64,000 nt of DNA from Zopfochytrium polystomum (lineage: Eukaryota > Chytridiomycota > Chytridiomycetes > Chytridiales > Chytridiaceae), in assembly GCA_025765615.1 (NCBI GenBank), contig JAIVFJ010000203.1, positions 1 to 64,000 on the forward strand, written 5' to 3'. Shown one piece after another: positions 11,866 through 23,849 of the stretch. The notes beneath the pieces are model-generated. The model had not been told where the DNA came from, did no database searches, and saw only the letters and a program-made list of their open reading frames with translations. The stretch's first letter is position 1, and every line of letters begins with the position of its first letter. The position numbers and the translations under genes were made by a program.

Positions 11866-12802
11866 TCACTTTGCAAAGTTTTTTCCGACAGCATGTCGTA
11901 AGGTGTATTTTGACGAGCTCCTCCAATCGGAGCCGGCAGCCTTTTCGGACATGACGTACAGGTCTCCCGGGTACAGCGGAATTTCTACCTTTTCACCGAC
12001 GGCGCGTCCGTTGTGGAACCAGCGGAAGTAAATGGGCATCGCGGCAGTTCCCAGCCTCGCGCCAACGACCCTCTTGCGCTCCGTGTCCCCGTGAAACCCG
12101 ATGCCGCACTTTGCAGCGTCATAGTAGTAATTCGACTCGACCTTCATCCCGGCGGTCTTTGGCGGCAGCAGTCCCTCGACGGCGGCGTGCAGCTCTTGCA
12201 GCAGCGGCACGTCGCGCATGGCGACGATGCGGCCCTTGCCCGCCTCGTAGTCGGGCTCCTGCGCGACGGCGTCAAAGCAGAGGTTCCAGCGCGCGTGCTT
12301 GTTGAGGACGCGGCCGTACATGCGCGCCTTTGTGTCGTAGCGGAGGGCGCGCTGCTCATCAAAGAGCGCGGTCGCAGACACGCCGAGGGCGTCGACGCCG
12401 CCGCGCACCACGAGGACGTGCGCGGACGGGATCGCTGCGGCCGGGGCGTCGCGGCGTCCCGGAGGGCGCATTGCGACCATGACCGTTTCGGCGAAGCGAC
12501 TCTGTCGATCGCCACGGCCACCAAGTCCGACGCGGCTACTCTCGCTCGAATCATTACCCTCCACTCTCACTCCCGCCCTCAGGCTTTTCTTTCAGGCTCT
12601 CCTTCTCCTCCCTCCCCACCTCCTCATGGCCGATCGCGCCCCCCTCAGCAAAGTGGCGCCGAATCGCGATTAGATCCGCGTACGAGAAGCCCTCGTCGGC
12701 GCAGGAGCCGATGCGCTGCATGCCGCGGTGGTTCTCGGCGCACTCGCCAAATGTGAGCGTGATGACAGAGGACGACGACGACGACGACGGAGTGGCGGTC
12801 AT
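11866..12802 (-). CDS. AlkB-like 2OG-Fe(II) dioxygenase
   Basis: Predicted Fe(II)- and 2-oxoglutarate-dependent oxygenase of the AlkB-like superfamily, probably acting on alkylated nucleic acid; the substrate is inferred only. Model: exon 1 12802-12571, intron 12570-12435 (GTGAGA..CGCAG, phase 1), exon 2 12434-11866; 266 aa. Visible motifs: N-terminal VITLTFGECAENHRGMQ (about residues 12-28), then DTKARMYGR and NKHARWNLCF, the metal-binding H-x-D in GIGFHGDTERKRVVG, and near the C-terminus LYVMSEKA..DWR..SKYTLRHAVG, which supplies the distal His and the Arg for 2OG. The run of blocks matches a branch seen in protists and large DNA viruses as well as fungi. The start is the ATG before a Ser run (MTATPSSS). 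Unspliced, the frame hits a stop, so the intron is needed. It lies about 0.8 kb from the 3' end of the halogenase-like gene, on the same strand. Confidence 0.8.
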
Positions 12803-13604
12803 CAGTGGTTTTGGTTGTTTCTTTCCGTTTTTGCACGTCCTGTTTATTTTCTCTCTCTCTTTTCTTTCTTTTCTTTTCTTATTTTTTTTTTCCTTTGGTT
12901 CACTTGGCAAAGTCATCCCCGGCAAAGTCGCTATTCCACATTGAGCGAGCCAGCATTTGCGCATCCAACTTGCACAGGCTGCTCTTCAACAACGGTTCGC
13001 ACAAATGGCGACAAGTTTCTGAGTGCCAAGCACCCTCTGCGGGCCGACTTTCTAAACTTTCTCTTCATCCACTCTGCCAATCTGTATGTTTTGCTTTCAA
13101 AGAATGGAGTCGTTGCAAGAGTTTATTTCGGAAGGAGCATTCCGCCCCTGTCGTTTCGAGAGAAGGACAGCAGCGGCAAGGAAAGGGAAGCATCTCAAGA
13201 GGTACTCGAGACAACAAATCAAAGAAGAAAGACAACGCGGAATGAGATCGTTCAGGCAGAAACTAAACAGAATTGAAGGAATCGTTTGAATGAGCGGTAA
13301 AAGGAAACGGGGAGCAACTCCAACCAAAGGAGGAGGGTAAGTACAAACTTGGAGAGAGGAAGAAATGGAAAGTAGAAAGAAGGGGGAAAGAGGGATAAAG
13401 CCCACAGCTGCAGTCTTGTTCTGCAGAGGGCAAAGGCGAAAGAGGTACGGTTGTTTAGGAAAAGGAGACGGGTGGTTTAGTCATTCTGAAGACTGAAAAA
13501 AAAGCAACGGTCTATCGATTCAACAAAAACCCCGTTCACATTTTTGGTTGAAATCAAGGCCATGCCATTAGGAGTAAGCGAGTGCATGCTGAGAGGGAGA
13601 AGCC
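12803..13604. other. Intergenic, likely promoter of the AlkB-like gene
   Basis: Separates two minus-strand genes. It contains a CTTT-rich tract at about 12850-12900, just upstream of the AlkB-like ATG on its own strand (AAAG-rich). No conserved reading frame or RNA gene is seen. Confidence 0.4.
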
Positions 13605-15983
13605 TTAGGCCACGGTCGAAACATACGGCGGCAGAACTGTGTCGCACATGACACAGGTTGGAGAACGCTCGATCCCGTTAGCGTGCCTGCACTGTGTACA
13701 CCGTACGGCGGGGAAGTCTGGCTCAACTCGCTTCCCCTTCTCCGGGTGGTATTCCATGTCGTCGTCGTAGTAGCGCATGTACCTGCTGTACTTGGTCCAC
13801 TCGGTGTAAACCTTGGAGTACTCCTTCTTGTACTTGAGGCAGATCGCCTCAACCTGCTCGCAAATTTCGTCGGTGATCACCGCCTGCTCGATGAGCGGGA
13901 AGACCTGCGGCGTCCACACGGCCCACGTCTTCTCGCCGACGCCGTTCCCCCAGTCGATCTCGGCCGGGCGGAAATTAGGGCTGTAGTTCTTGCTGACGTT
14001 CGCCATGCCGTTGACAAAGAACAGTGGGAAGATCGCGTTGAAGAACCGCGGGTGCCGGAACATGTTGTACAGCAGCACGTCGACCTCGCGCAGGCCCTCG
14101 ATGTGCCGATCCATGAACCCGGCAAACTCGTCGCGCGCCGTCCGCGCCGCCTCCGCCGTCGCCCCGGCATCCAGCTGCGTCGCCGTCAGCCGGGCCGCGA
14201 GGAACCCGCTTGGCAGGCAGATGCAGTTGATCCCCGGGCTGAACAGCGGCGATGTGAACCCGGCCGCGATGCCGAGCCCGTACCACCCGTCCCCGGCGAC
14301 CGTGTCCTGGCGGTACGACATGTTGCGCCGCGTAAAGTACGTCCCGCGCGCCGGCCCGTAGTAGTTTTGCAGCAGCGTGTAGCGACCAGAGTCGTGCAGG
14401 ATCTTTTCAATGTGCGGGTACTTGTGCGCGATAGCCCAAAACCGCTTCTCGCCGTCCTTGCCCTTTTCTTGGTCCACGTACGGCGCCGCGGGGAAGTTGT
14501 CTTGCGCTTCGCTGCGAACGACGAAGCCGATGGACACGATCGACGTGTAGGTGCAGTTGAAGGTTTTGGCGAGCGTCTGGATGGTCGGCAGGTTCTTGTG
14601 GTCGACGTTGGCGGATTGCATGGCGATCAGGTAGCTGATGTAGTCCATCATGTTGCAGATGGGAGTCGCCTTCCAGGAGAGGAGACGGCTTGATAGTTTT
14701 GTAGGGAAAAGAGTGCAGGAAGGTTTATGTCAGAAAAGTCGAGAAAAAACCCATGTGCTCAAACTTACATCCACCAGGACCAGCCCTCCTCGAAGCACAG
14801 ATGGTTCGTTGCCGGGTACAACCAATCTTTGACCGCGTCCTCCGACTTGAAGATATCTTCCTTGAAGTAGGCCCAGTACGAGTTGAAGTTCATGCCCTTG
14901 AAAGGCACGGCCTTGGACTCCTTGGAAACCAGGGCGCGGACAAGACCCGTGCCGTCGCCGACGACTTTGGCGCGAATGGACTCTGGCACCGGCGCGGCGG
15001 CGGCGGCGGGAGCAGCCTGCACGGGAGAAACCGCAGCGACGGGCGATGTCTTGCGGCTGAAAATGCGCGTGAAGAACGACGGCGACGGCTGCGAAGGCAC
15101 GATCGGCCTTCCGCCCTTGCCCAGCTGCGGCTGCTGCGGCGGCGCCGGTTGGGCCGCCACCGTTTTCGCCGCCGGCTTCTGCACGAGCGCGGGCGCGACG
15201 CTGATGCCGACCGTCTTGACGCCGCTCGTCGACGAAATATCCGACTTGTCGGACGCCACGCCGCAGCCGAAAAACACCTTCACGCCCAGCTGCTGGGCCT
15301 TCATGGTGAAGAGCAGCTCCGAGACCTCGCGCTCCAGCTGGAACGAGTAGTCGAGGCCGCCAATGTCCTGGTACTGCACGTCGCCACCGTCCCGGTCGAC
15401 CAGCGCAAAATCCAGGCCCTCCTTGAGCGCAAAGAGCCGGAGCATGTAGGCGACCGGCAGGATGTTGGAGTTGCAGAAGCGGCTAAAGGGGGAGAGCGTC
15501 GACTCGCCGATCTTGTACGAGGGTTGGTGCGCCTTTTCTAGGACGACGACGCTGGTGGACGGCCGCGTTTTCTGGATTATGTGGGGGGTGGTCGAGCGAA
15601 TGTTAGATCGGGCCCACAATACACAACACAAAAATCAAGAGGAAGCAACGGAAGACACCCAAGGAGACACCCCTTCCAGCCCTTCTTACCTTCAGCTCAA
15701 TAGCGTAAATGAGACTCGCCATGCCGGCTCCCGCGACCACGACGTCCGCGTCCGTGGGAATGGCTGGAGTCGCACGGGGGTCAACCTTTCCCGAGAGCAG
15801 GTCTTTGATGTCGTAGTTGTTGGCGTTGATGAGCTGGGCCGTGGTCAAGTTCGGGTACAACTTCTGGAGGCGCGAGAAGGGGAACTCTGGGCGCACCGGG
15901 AGGGACGTTCCTGGCGTGGCCCCGGGTGTCATGGACATGGGGCGGGAAGGCTTCTCGGTGGGAAGGACGGCAGATGGTGCCAT
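13605..15983 (-). CDS. Flavin-dependent halogenase-like protein
   Basis: Predicted FAD-dependent oxidoreductase of the tryptophan-halogenase fold. Model: exon 1 15983-15690, intron GTAAGA..CCAG (phase 0), exon 2 15571-14769, intron GTAAGT..CAAG (phase 2), exon 3 14688-13605; 726 aa. The FAD-binding entry reads DADVVVAGAGMASLIYAIEL (GAGMAS, so the third Gly of GxGxxG is replaced), about residues 78-97. The family motif KIGEST follows near residue 118, VVGDGTG (second FAD contact) near 300, and GWSWWI near 365, the counterpart of the halogenase WxWxIP motif although IP is not kept (IR here). Between about 190 and 270 is an Ala/Pro-rich insert. The C-terminus carries CTQC-x10-CVMC, a zinc-ribbon/RanBP2-like pair not usual for halogenases. 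Whether it halogenates is unknown: it could be another flavin monooxygenase. Substrate unknown. Confidence 0.78.
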
Positions 15984-16396
15984 GATGTCAAAAAGTGTAT
16001 TATTAGGTGTAGGGGGGCTTAAAGGGTAACGTAGATCTTGAAGGGTCTATTACTACAATGGCAAGGGGTCTTTCTGTTTCACTTTGTTCCGTCCGACGCA
16101 GTGGCCTCCTGGTATTTATGGCGTGACGGTGCGGAGCTGGGGGTTTCGCTGAGCAAATGCGGGACGGTCGCTTGAGACGAGCGCCGAGAGGAGGGAGAGT
16201 TTGCTGTTTGCCTGATGCTCTCGCCTGGATCGGGACTGTGGGTATTACTTGCGCAACCTCAGTCTCTTGCGGTCTATGGGGAAAAATTCGGTGCAACAAT
16301 AGCGATCGCCTTCTATTGCAAAAGGGGTGCAAAAGCTGAGAAAGGGAGAGGGAGAGAGAAAAAGAACGGGGGAGAGGGGGGAGAAAGAGAGAGAGA

Positions 16397-16441
<45 letters not shown>

Positions 16442-16831
16442 GGAGAGAGAGATAGTGAGTAAGTGAACGAGAGGTAGAGAGAGACAGGTCTGTCCAAAAA
16501 GCCTCCAGTAAGTCAAGGTCTCTCGCTTCGCCTCTCCCCTCTATTTTTTCCCCTTTGCCTGTCCCGTCTGATTTTTCATGCTCTTTCCAGCTACCCTCTC
16601 GCGAATTTTTCTGCGAGGAGAGAAGTACTGACCTACTTGAAACAAGACCGAGCGAGCGCTGTGGGGAGGGGGGAGAAAAAGGGGTGCAATTCGACGAGGA
16701 CAGGCTGGGAGACAGGGTGGAGCGGACGGGAGAGGGTCTGTTCACAATTTCGGGAATTGCAGCGAGGGCGAGGCAGCGGATGATGAGTAAGTGCGAGAGA
16801 GAACAAGGAGACAGAGAGACAGAGAGACAGA

Positions 16832-16902
<71 letters not shown>

Positions 16903-17310
16903 CGGGTCAATAGTGGGCAAAGGGAAAAGTATGATCAGGGTCGGCAAGGGAGAAAAGGGACGCGCGCCTGTTCCCACTGCGAATTGGTTGGTTCCAACGC
17001 GTTTCCTGTCTCCCGCCGCTCTTTACGCATCGCTCTGTCTCTGTCCACTCCGTGGAATCGAATTAATTTTGGACCCCGTTTGTCTGAACAACAAAAAACA
17101 AATGCGCCACTGCAAGCAGGGGCTGTCTCTCCTCTCGCTCGCGGTCGTGTATCCCTAAGCGAGAGAGACAGAGAGACAGACAGACAGAGATACTCGGAGA
17201 CAGCCGCAGAAAAGATGAGGCGTGTTCGCAGGGACCGGACCCACGACAGACATACAGAAAAAGGAAATAATGAAAACACGAGGAGAGCGAGAGAGAGAGA
17301 GAGAGAGAGA

Positions 17311-17366
<56 letters not shown>

Positions 17367-18250
17367 GCGAGAGAGAGAGAGAGCGAGAGAAGAGAGAGAA
17401 GAGAGAGAGAGAGAGGGTGTGTGTGTGTGTGTGTGTGTGTGGAAAGGAAAGACGGCCTGATTCCCACACCAAATAAACGGGGTCCAAAAAAGGGGGGCAA
17501 TGTTTTCCCCCCGCCACGCCCGCTCTCCATACGGCGCGCCGCCAAGACAGTTACGATGGAGTGACGGACGTTCGGACGGGGTCCAAAAAAAAAAAAAAAA
17601 AAAAAAAAAGGAAAGGAAAGAAAGAGGAAACAAATAACGAGAGATTTCGCTCCCTCTCACCTCCGCACGGCGACTCGTGCTGAAAACGGACGGCCGGGGG
17701 AGCAGGAGGGAGAGAGAGGGAGAGAGAGAGAGAGCGAGTGCGCGCACTGAGGAATGGTCAACACACACACACAGGCTGGAGCTAGGACAGTCGCCCACCA
17801 ATCGTTCCTCTCATCACACGCAAATGCAAACGTTCTCTCTCTCTTTCTCTTGCGCCCCCCCTTTTTCTCCGTTTTTCGGCAAGACGTATCGCACCGAAAT
17901 TTTTCCTCGCTATGCCTCATTTGTGATAATCTCGTTGCATGGAGGGAACATTTCGAATGTGGGAGACGAAAGAAAAAAGACCCCTCTCCTCGCCTTCCCC
18001 CCCATTTCTTTTTCGGTTTCGTTTTGATTTCAACTCGACAAAAAATATAGCTCTGTTGAAAGAAAGAACTGCAGATTCTTCATCCTGCATACTAGACAGA
18101 CTGGACAGAGTCTCCTTCCGCCCCGTCGTCGTTGTCCTCGTCCCTCGACGGTGGTTCTGCGGAGAGTTTGAGAATCCAAAACCACTTCGTAGTCGTTTAG
18201 ACAACCTCTTTTAGCCCCGAGAAACCCTCCTAAACTAATCATCCACCGAA
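15984..18250. other. Divergent intergenic region packed with GA tracts
   Basis: Lies between the divergently transcribed halogenase-like gene and the Gln-rich gene. Long GA/GAGA tracts are at about 16383-16450, 16797-16901, 17160-17191, 17280-17416 and 17705-17735. A GT run follows at about 17416-17441 and an A run at about 17587-17609. Purines are strongly biased to the plus strand. Apparent ORFs through these tracts (Ser/Leu or Arg/Glu repeats) are artefacts of the dinucleotide repeat. No gene supported. Confidence 0.7.
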
Positions 18251-19110
18251 ATGACTTCCCGCACCACGATCTCCATCCCAATGTCAGCCAACCCCGCCTT
18301 CCAATCCATCACCACGGCCACAACCTTGTCTGCCGTGCTCGACGACGACACGGAAGTTCAGCAGCAAGATCTGATGCCCTACCTCGAAGAGTTTTCCCTC
18401 TGCAACGACGACGGCTGCGAGTTTGACCCAGCCCAGCGGAACACGCGCGGGTACCCTCGACGGACCAGCAGTATTAAGCCCGTACCAGCAGCAGCAGATG
18501 CTCCTGCAACAACAACATCTCCAGAGAGGCCCCGGAAGGTCCAAGAGCGCAGACCACGGCCCGGGCGGACGCATCCTCAAGCAGCAGCAGCAGCGCGGAC
18601 CCGTGCACATTCCGCAGGACCCGCACCAAGCCGGGATCTACTACCAGAGCCCCCAGGCGCAGCAGCAGCCCGTCCTCATGCAGCGCCAGCGGTCACAGCA
18701 GTCGGCGTTCCACCACCAGTACCCTGACATTGTGCCGCGCACTTCGCTCGGTGACAACGCGTCCATGGGCTCGTCCATCGCCACCGCTTTCTCGTCCCCG
18801 CGAGCATCCCCAGTACCCGGAAGAGGGCCGTCAGGTTAGTGTGGTGGGGGAAGGTGGAGTTGGGAGGCAGAGTGTGGACCCCTTGAGAGCATTGCGTGGT
18901 GGGTGGTTGATAGTCGAGTGAATGCATTGAGGGAAATGATGCCGGAATTCCAGCCTCTTGGGTTGCTGCTGCCTCTCTCCTCCACCTTTTCTGGCTCGCT
19001 CACTCACACTCACTCGCCTCCTCACTCACTCAACAACACACACACCACACACCACACACTCCTCTCTCTCTCTCTCGCTATCGCCTCTCGCTCTCTTCTC
19101 TCTCTCTCTA

Positions 19111-19185
<75 letters not shown>

Positions 19186-21085
19186 GTAGTTTGTCCCCCC
19201 AGCCCTGTCTCTTCCTCTTCCCCTGCTCTCTGTCCCTTGACCCTTGTCCCTTGTCCCTTGTTGTTTGCGGGGTGGGGGCGGCGCGATGCGATTGGCCCTT
19301 CGCGGGAAACCCTGTCTCGCCCTTGAAAATGCCTAATATTTCCTTTTTTTGTCCAATACCGAACGAATTTTTTTTGTCTCGGAAGGGCAAAATGCCTCCT
19401 CCGGCTCGTCTGCGTACAACATATACGCTGCGGCTCCTCCGCGCCCTCCGCCCGTCTACGGCCAGGCCTTCAACCAGCAGGCAGCAGTTGCTGCAGCAGC
19501 AGCAGCAACAGCAAACAATTTCAGAACTACCCGCACCCGAACTTCTGCGCCAGCAGCTGCAGCAGCAACAGCACCAGCTCGTCATACTCCAGCAGCAGCA
19601 GCATGCCCGGCGAGGATACGCCAACTTACCGTACGAGAGCCCTTCGACGGCGGCGGGGCCCCCCTCGGCGCAACCCCCCTCGGCGCAACCGCCGCTGGAC
19701 GCCCAGACCCGAATTTACCCCCCGACTCCGACCGGCGAGGAGCAGTACAAAGTTATGCCGTTGCCGCTGCCTCCACATCTGAATATGAACACCGTCGCGA
19801 GGCCAGGCACCCCAACAATCATCACCTCCGCAGCTCCAAACATGGCGCCGTCGCTGGCAACTCCGACGGTGGATTTGTACCGCGGCCCTTCCCTGTCCGT
19901 CCGCCCTGGCTCAAGTCTGAACGGCTCCCATCGGTCCCAAGGAACGCCATCTCAAAACCCGCCGCCAACTCCGACACACGGGATGCACAATTCCGCTGGT
20001 CGCGCCCTTCCCGGGACAACTGGCTGAGCACCAGCAGCAACAGCTTCACCACATCTCTCCCGCCCCCCGTTCGCACCACTCCAAGTCGTCGTCGCTGTCG
20101 TCGTTCCACGCCGCTGCCGCCCGCCCCTTCGGACCCACAGGAGACGCAAGCCATGGAAGCGGACTTTGTCGAGGATCACGGTTACTACGAAAGCAACGAC
20201 AGCCCGTCCCTGGACGACTCCTCCTCGCTCCCTGGCTCCCTCGGCGACCTCACCGACAGCGGCCACATGGCCGGGGGCGGGGGCGGCGCGGCGGCGGAAA
20301 CGTCCTTGGCCTCACAGAAGGCACGTGGGACCCGTCAACGCTGATGGCGCGGCTGGGAAGCAAGCAACTCGACTTTACCGACCACGAGAAGCCGACGCTC
20401 TTCACGTTGCTGAAGCCGTACGTGCCCGACAGGGACACCGTCAACGAGGAGTACCGCAGCTTCCAGGTCATTTCGGGGTGGCTCCTCGGGTCGCCTGAGG
20501 CTTGCTTGGCGCACTTTGCGCACTGGAGACCGGCTGTAAGAATCTATCAGTTTATTACGCCGAGACTTCTGGGTTTGCCCAAAGTCGACTTGAAGGTTCG
20601 CCAAAGTGTTGCTTTGGTGATGTGCCGCTAACGTGCATAATTTCACGCTTCCAGATGTCGAGGGTTCGGCAAAGTTGCGTCGGTCGATCCTACTTGTTGC
20701 AAGTATGCAGTACAGATGGTAAGCCATCGTCACTTGGGGATGTAGCCGTCAATAGCCACCTATTAATTATCAATCCATGCCCACTGCACCTATTTAGTCA
20801 TTACTGTGCGGCTCACGCTGCAGCGATGGGTTAGTTGACAGCTCATTTGCCGGTCTCAGCTTGGATCTAACTCTCTCCATATAATTTTCAGGTGACCTTC
20901 TGAAAGGATCCCACCGTGCCGTACTAGCAAGGCGCATCTGGCAGCAAGCACAAAGGAAAGCAAACGCCAAACCAACTCCCAATCATGCTCTCGAAAGACA
21001 CCATCCAGTACCGCAATGCGGCAATTACCAGTTCGTCGTGACTCACTTTCCACTGGCCCCGTCGGACTACCTCAACCAGCAATGA
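18251..21085 (+). CDS. Gln/Pro-rich protein, unknown, frame-broken
   Basis: I do not recognise the family. The start MTSRTTISIPMSANP (18251) and a DDDTEVQQQDLMPYLEEF segment are followed, after a frame change near 18430-18480, by a Gln-rich stretch. Intron 18835-19385 (GTTAGT..GAAG, phase 1) contains a CT tract and joins PSG to QNASSGSSAYNIYAA. Further apparent frame changes occur near 19480 (CAG run), 20010, 20150 and 20290 (G runs). The C-terminal part looks folded: LTEGTWDPSTLMARLG, then FQVISGWLLGSPEACLAHF, intron 20536-20654 (phase 0), exon 20655-20718, intron 20719-20891 (phase 1), last exon ending SDYLNQQ at 21085. Both late introns have GTAAG donors and keep the frame. A low-complexity N-terminus with a compact C-terminus suggests a nuclear regulatory protein, but this is a guess. 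Confidence 0.5.
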
Positions 21086-22483
21086 CTGCCGCTGCAGCAA
21101 CCGTTACCGCGTTCACCTCCCCACCCTCACCGCCTGACTCAGTGCTCAACCCCGACCTTCCCCTGCCGCAGTCGCCGGTCGGCATTCCGACGCCTCCAAA
21201 GCGACCCCGCGCCGGACCAAATCAGCCACCGAAGCAGACGTGCTCCGACTCGTGACGGCCGCCTCGCGGATCCCGTCCAAAGTCACTCCGGACCTGAAGC
21301 TGGCGGCGTTGCAGGGCATGGGCGAGGACGGCTACCAAACGGTGGCGTGCATCGCCGCAATCATCGGCTGGACCAACGGCATTACAGACACCATCGGCAT
21401 GGAGCTCGGCGTCAACGACATGCTGTTTGCAAAGAGCGAGCTGAGCGGTACCGACTGGAACGGCGCACGCCACGCCCCGCAGGGATTCCAAGAGGCAGCA
21501 GCCCCCGCACCTACAGCGGCCGCCGGCACTGCCATGCAGTGCCCGACCTCTCCGGCCCTCTCCTCCGCGTCCACCCTGGCCCAGCCAACGCTGACGCCGG
21601 ACCAAGTCATGCAAGCCATCCATGAGGAAGTGACGCCGCGCGCCGGCCTCTCCCGTCTCGCGGACTACCACAACGTGCTCTCCCATGTTTCGACCGCCAA
21701 CGCCCAGGCGGACCGTTGGACCTCGCATGTGCCAAACTCGCTCAAGAAGGTCGATGAGTGGGTCAAGGAGGGCATGGGCTTTTTGCCCAACTATTTGACG
21801 GTGATGAAGAACCTTGAGGCGAAGCGGGCGGTCGCCCTGATGATTTGGGTGTTTTTGGTCAGGAATAATCAACCCAAAGGTGGTTTGACGAGCGTTGTGG
21901 ACCCCCTGCGTCGAAGGTGAACCATGCGAGTGGAGCGCTGGCGCAAAGGCGTTGATGTTCTACGTCGTAAGTACTCCAAACTGCTTTCATCGAAACGGGA
22001 CACTCACAGGACGCCTCGCCCTCCCCCTTTACCCCGCAAAACCAAGTACACAACCAAACCGGCAACCTCCTCCTGCGCGGCCACGCGGCCTTCCTCGCGA
22101 TCCGCTCCCGCGTCCCCATCGCCGTCCTCCTCTCGACCGCATCCGACATCCCGACCAACGACCGCCGCCTTGACGCCGCGCTCGACCTCGTCCGCGCCGC
22201 GGCCTCCCTCCGCCGCTCCTTCCCCGCGACCCTCAACCACCGCGTCCTCGACACCGCCATGTCGACCCGCGGCGTCATGGAGCTCGTCAACTGCATTGGC
22301 GTCTTCAACATGCTCCACCGCTTAAGCGCCATCCTTGCCCCGGAGCCCGTCGCGTTCGAAAAGGAAGTCGCCGACTTTTTGGCCGTGTTTGCGCCCGTCC
22401 TGGGAATGGACCCCGACGACGCGAGCCCGCAGGATAAGGAGCAGAGAAAGGTCGTCGACCCGTTGCAGTTTTTGTACGACTGA
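21082..22483 (+). CDS. AhpD / carboxymuconolactone decarboxylase-like protein
   Basis: Resembles the alkylhydroperoxidase-D/CMD fold. GYQTVACIAAIIGWTNGITD..MELGV (about 21331-21415) and a second copy of the same helical motif, VMELVNCIGVFNMLHR (about 22276-22323), suggest two fused CMD-type units. An EPCEWSAGAKAL segment (about 21918-21953) is where an AhpD Cys motif would lie, but only one Cys is seen. The 5' end is uncertain: the only good ATG (21082) is in another frame, with a break needed before about 21240. Two very short introns are proposed: 21879-21915 (GTGGTT..GAAG, 37 nt, weak) and 21967-22009 (GTAAGT..ACAG, 43 nt). The final exon 22010-22483 ends DPLQFLYD. Role inferred: peroxidase or decarboxylase-like; substrate unknown. 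Confidence 0.5.
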
Positions 22484-23120
22484 GATTGGGGGTAGGATGG
22501 GTCGGCGCCGTTTGGTGGTTGGATGAGATTTTTCCCTCTTGGATTCAGTTCACGCCAGTGCGTGCTTGGTTTTTGTCATAGAAAGAAAGCTCATAGCCTT
22601 TGTGAATAAGTCGATTGGTAGGATGCAGTAAGTTCCCTTCATCCCAAATGACCTCTTCCCTTTTCCTCTTTCCCTCTCCCTGTCCTGTTCACTGTTCAAG
22701 TAGATTCCTCACATGGGTGAAACTGGTACCCGTCAATTGTTTCACTGTTTCTCCCTGCCCAGTCTTCTCAATTCGCTTGCCCATATGAATGAGCAGCGAC
22801 GTTGAGGCACTTTTTCTTCTTTCTTCAACCTCTTTTTGCTTTCAGTTCCGCTTCGGTTTCTTTTTAACTTCCTACCTCCTCTTCCTCCCCTTTCCTCCGA
22901 GCCTTATTTCCTCTCTCAACTTTGTTTTTGACGATTTCTCCCTCTAATATCCTTCTCTTTGCTTGTCCTTTTTCTCCTCGTCAACGCAACTGTCAGGTTC
23001 GCACCTGAATTCACTCTCAAACCGCATCCCCCCCTTTTTCCCTCATCGACTTATACATTCTCTTTTGCGGTGGGAGCAACACAATAAATGCTGTTTGAAA
23101 TTAATTGTTGACAGAGAGAA
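22484..23120. other. Intergenic, pyrimidine-rich
   Basis: Long CT/T-rich stretch (about 22640-23050) with no supported gene. It separates the CMD-like gene from the F-box-like gene and may hold the promoter of the latter. Confidence 0.45.
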
Positions 23121-23849
23121 ATGGATGGCTTCGGTGCTTCCAGTTTGACGCCAAGTTTTCAGGCCTCCAACTTGGTTATAACAGCCCCAACTCTCGTCCC
23201 CAACACTTGTGCTTCTGCACGCACCTCAACCTGCCATTTTCCTACGCCCACGCCAAGTTTTGCTGGATTTCGCCGCCAGGATCGCTTGTAATCGCGAAGT
23301 TGGCACGATGGGCGTTTGTTCGGCACTAAGGCAAGCCGGTCATTGCCTGGATCGAATGGCCCCGCTCTTAAACGGGTGCGCCGCGCCAGCGCCTGAGACT
23401 GTGTTTGCCGCAACGCTGCGGGTGTACGTGTCGCGACTCGGCCGCCGCCGACGCCGCCCTGCTGGGACCGATGCGGCCTCTCCCATTTAACTCCGACAAG
23501 CGCAGAATGATCGTCTCCGGTCGCGACGCCCACGATCGAGACGACCCCCGCCGCAACAGCAGTTTCCGCAGCCGTGCGCCCCCCATCGCAGCAATTCCCT
23601 CTCCAGCCTGCCACCCGAGATCGCCCACCGCATTGTCACATGCATCGCAGACCACCTATCGCTCGCCCGTCTATCCTGTGCGTCAAAGCAGTGGTCGGTC
23701 GTCACCTCAACTCGTACTGGAAGCCCTTGTTCCTTGCGAGATGGAGGAACCCGCGGATGAAGTATGGCCGTGACATACGCTCCTTCAACGTTTCGGAAGA
23801 AATGGAAATTGACGTGACTCAAGTGAGCGGGTGCGATCTGCGTCTGTGA
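23121..23849 (+). pseudogene. F-box protein, frame-broken
   Basis: An F-box is readable on the plus strand as SSLPPEIAHRIVTCIADHL then SLARLSCASKQW (about 23598-23693). It continues, after a one-base frame change at about 23693-23710, as NSYWKPLFLARW..MKYGRDI, the usual post-F-box sequence. Upstream, an ATG at 23121 opens MDGFGASSLTPSFQ, in the same frame as the C-terminal part, but this frame is stopped at about 23289 and again near 23394. Either the copy is decaying or the sequence holds several indels. F-box proteins are substrate adaptors of SCF ubiquitin ligases; no substrate-binding repeats are visible and the end at 23849 makes it short. Confidence 0.45.

Noticed and set aside
12013..12756. 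247-aa plus-strand ORF over the AlkB-like gene
   Set aside because: Antisense shadow; the minus strand has the conserved dioxygenase residues.
13683..14693. 336-aa plus-strand ORF opposite the halogenase-like gene
   Set aside because: Antisense shadow of a GC-rich exon; no domain, while the minus strand carries flavoprotein motifs and matching splice phases.
16245..17801. Several 100-300 aa Ser/Leu- or Arg/Glu-repeat ORFs
   Set aside because: Direct products of GA/CT dinucleotide tracts, open in many frames; no unique sequence.
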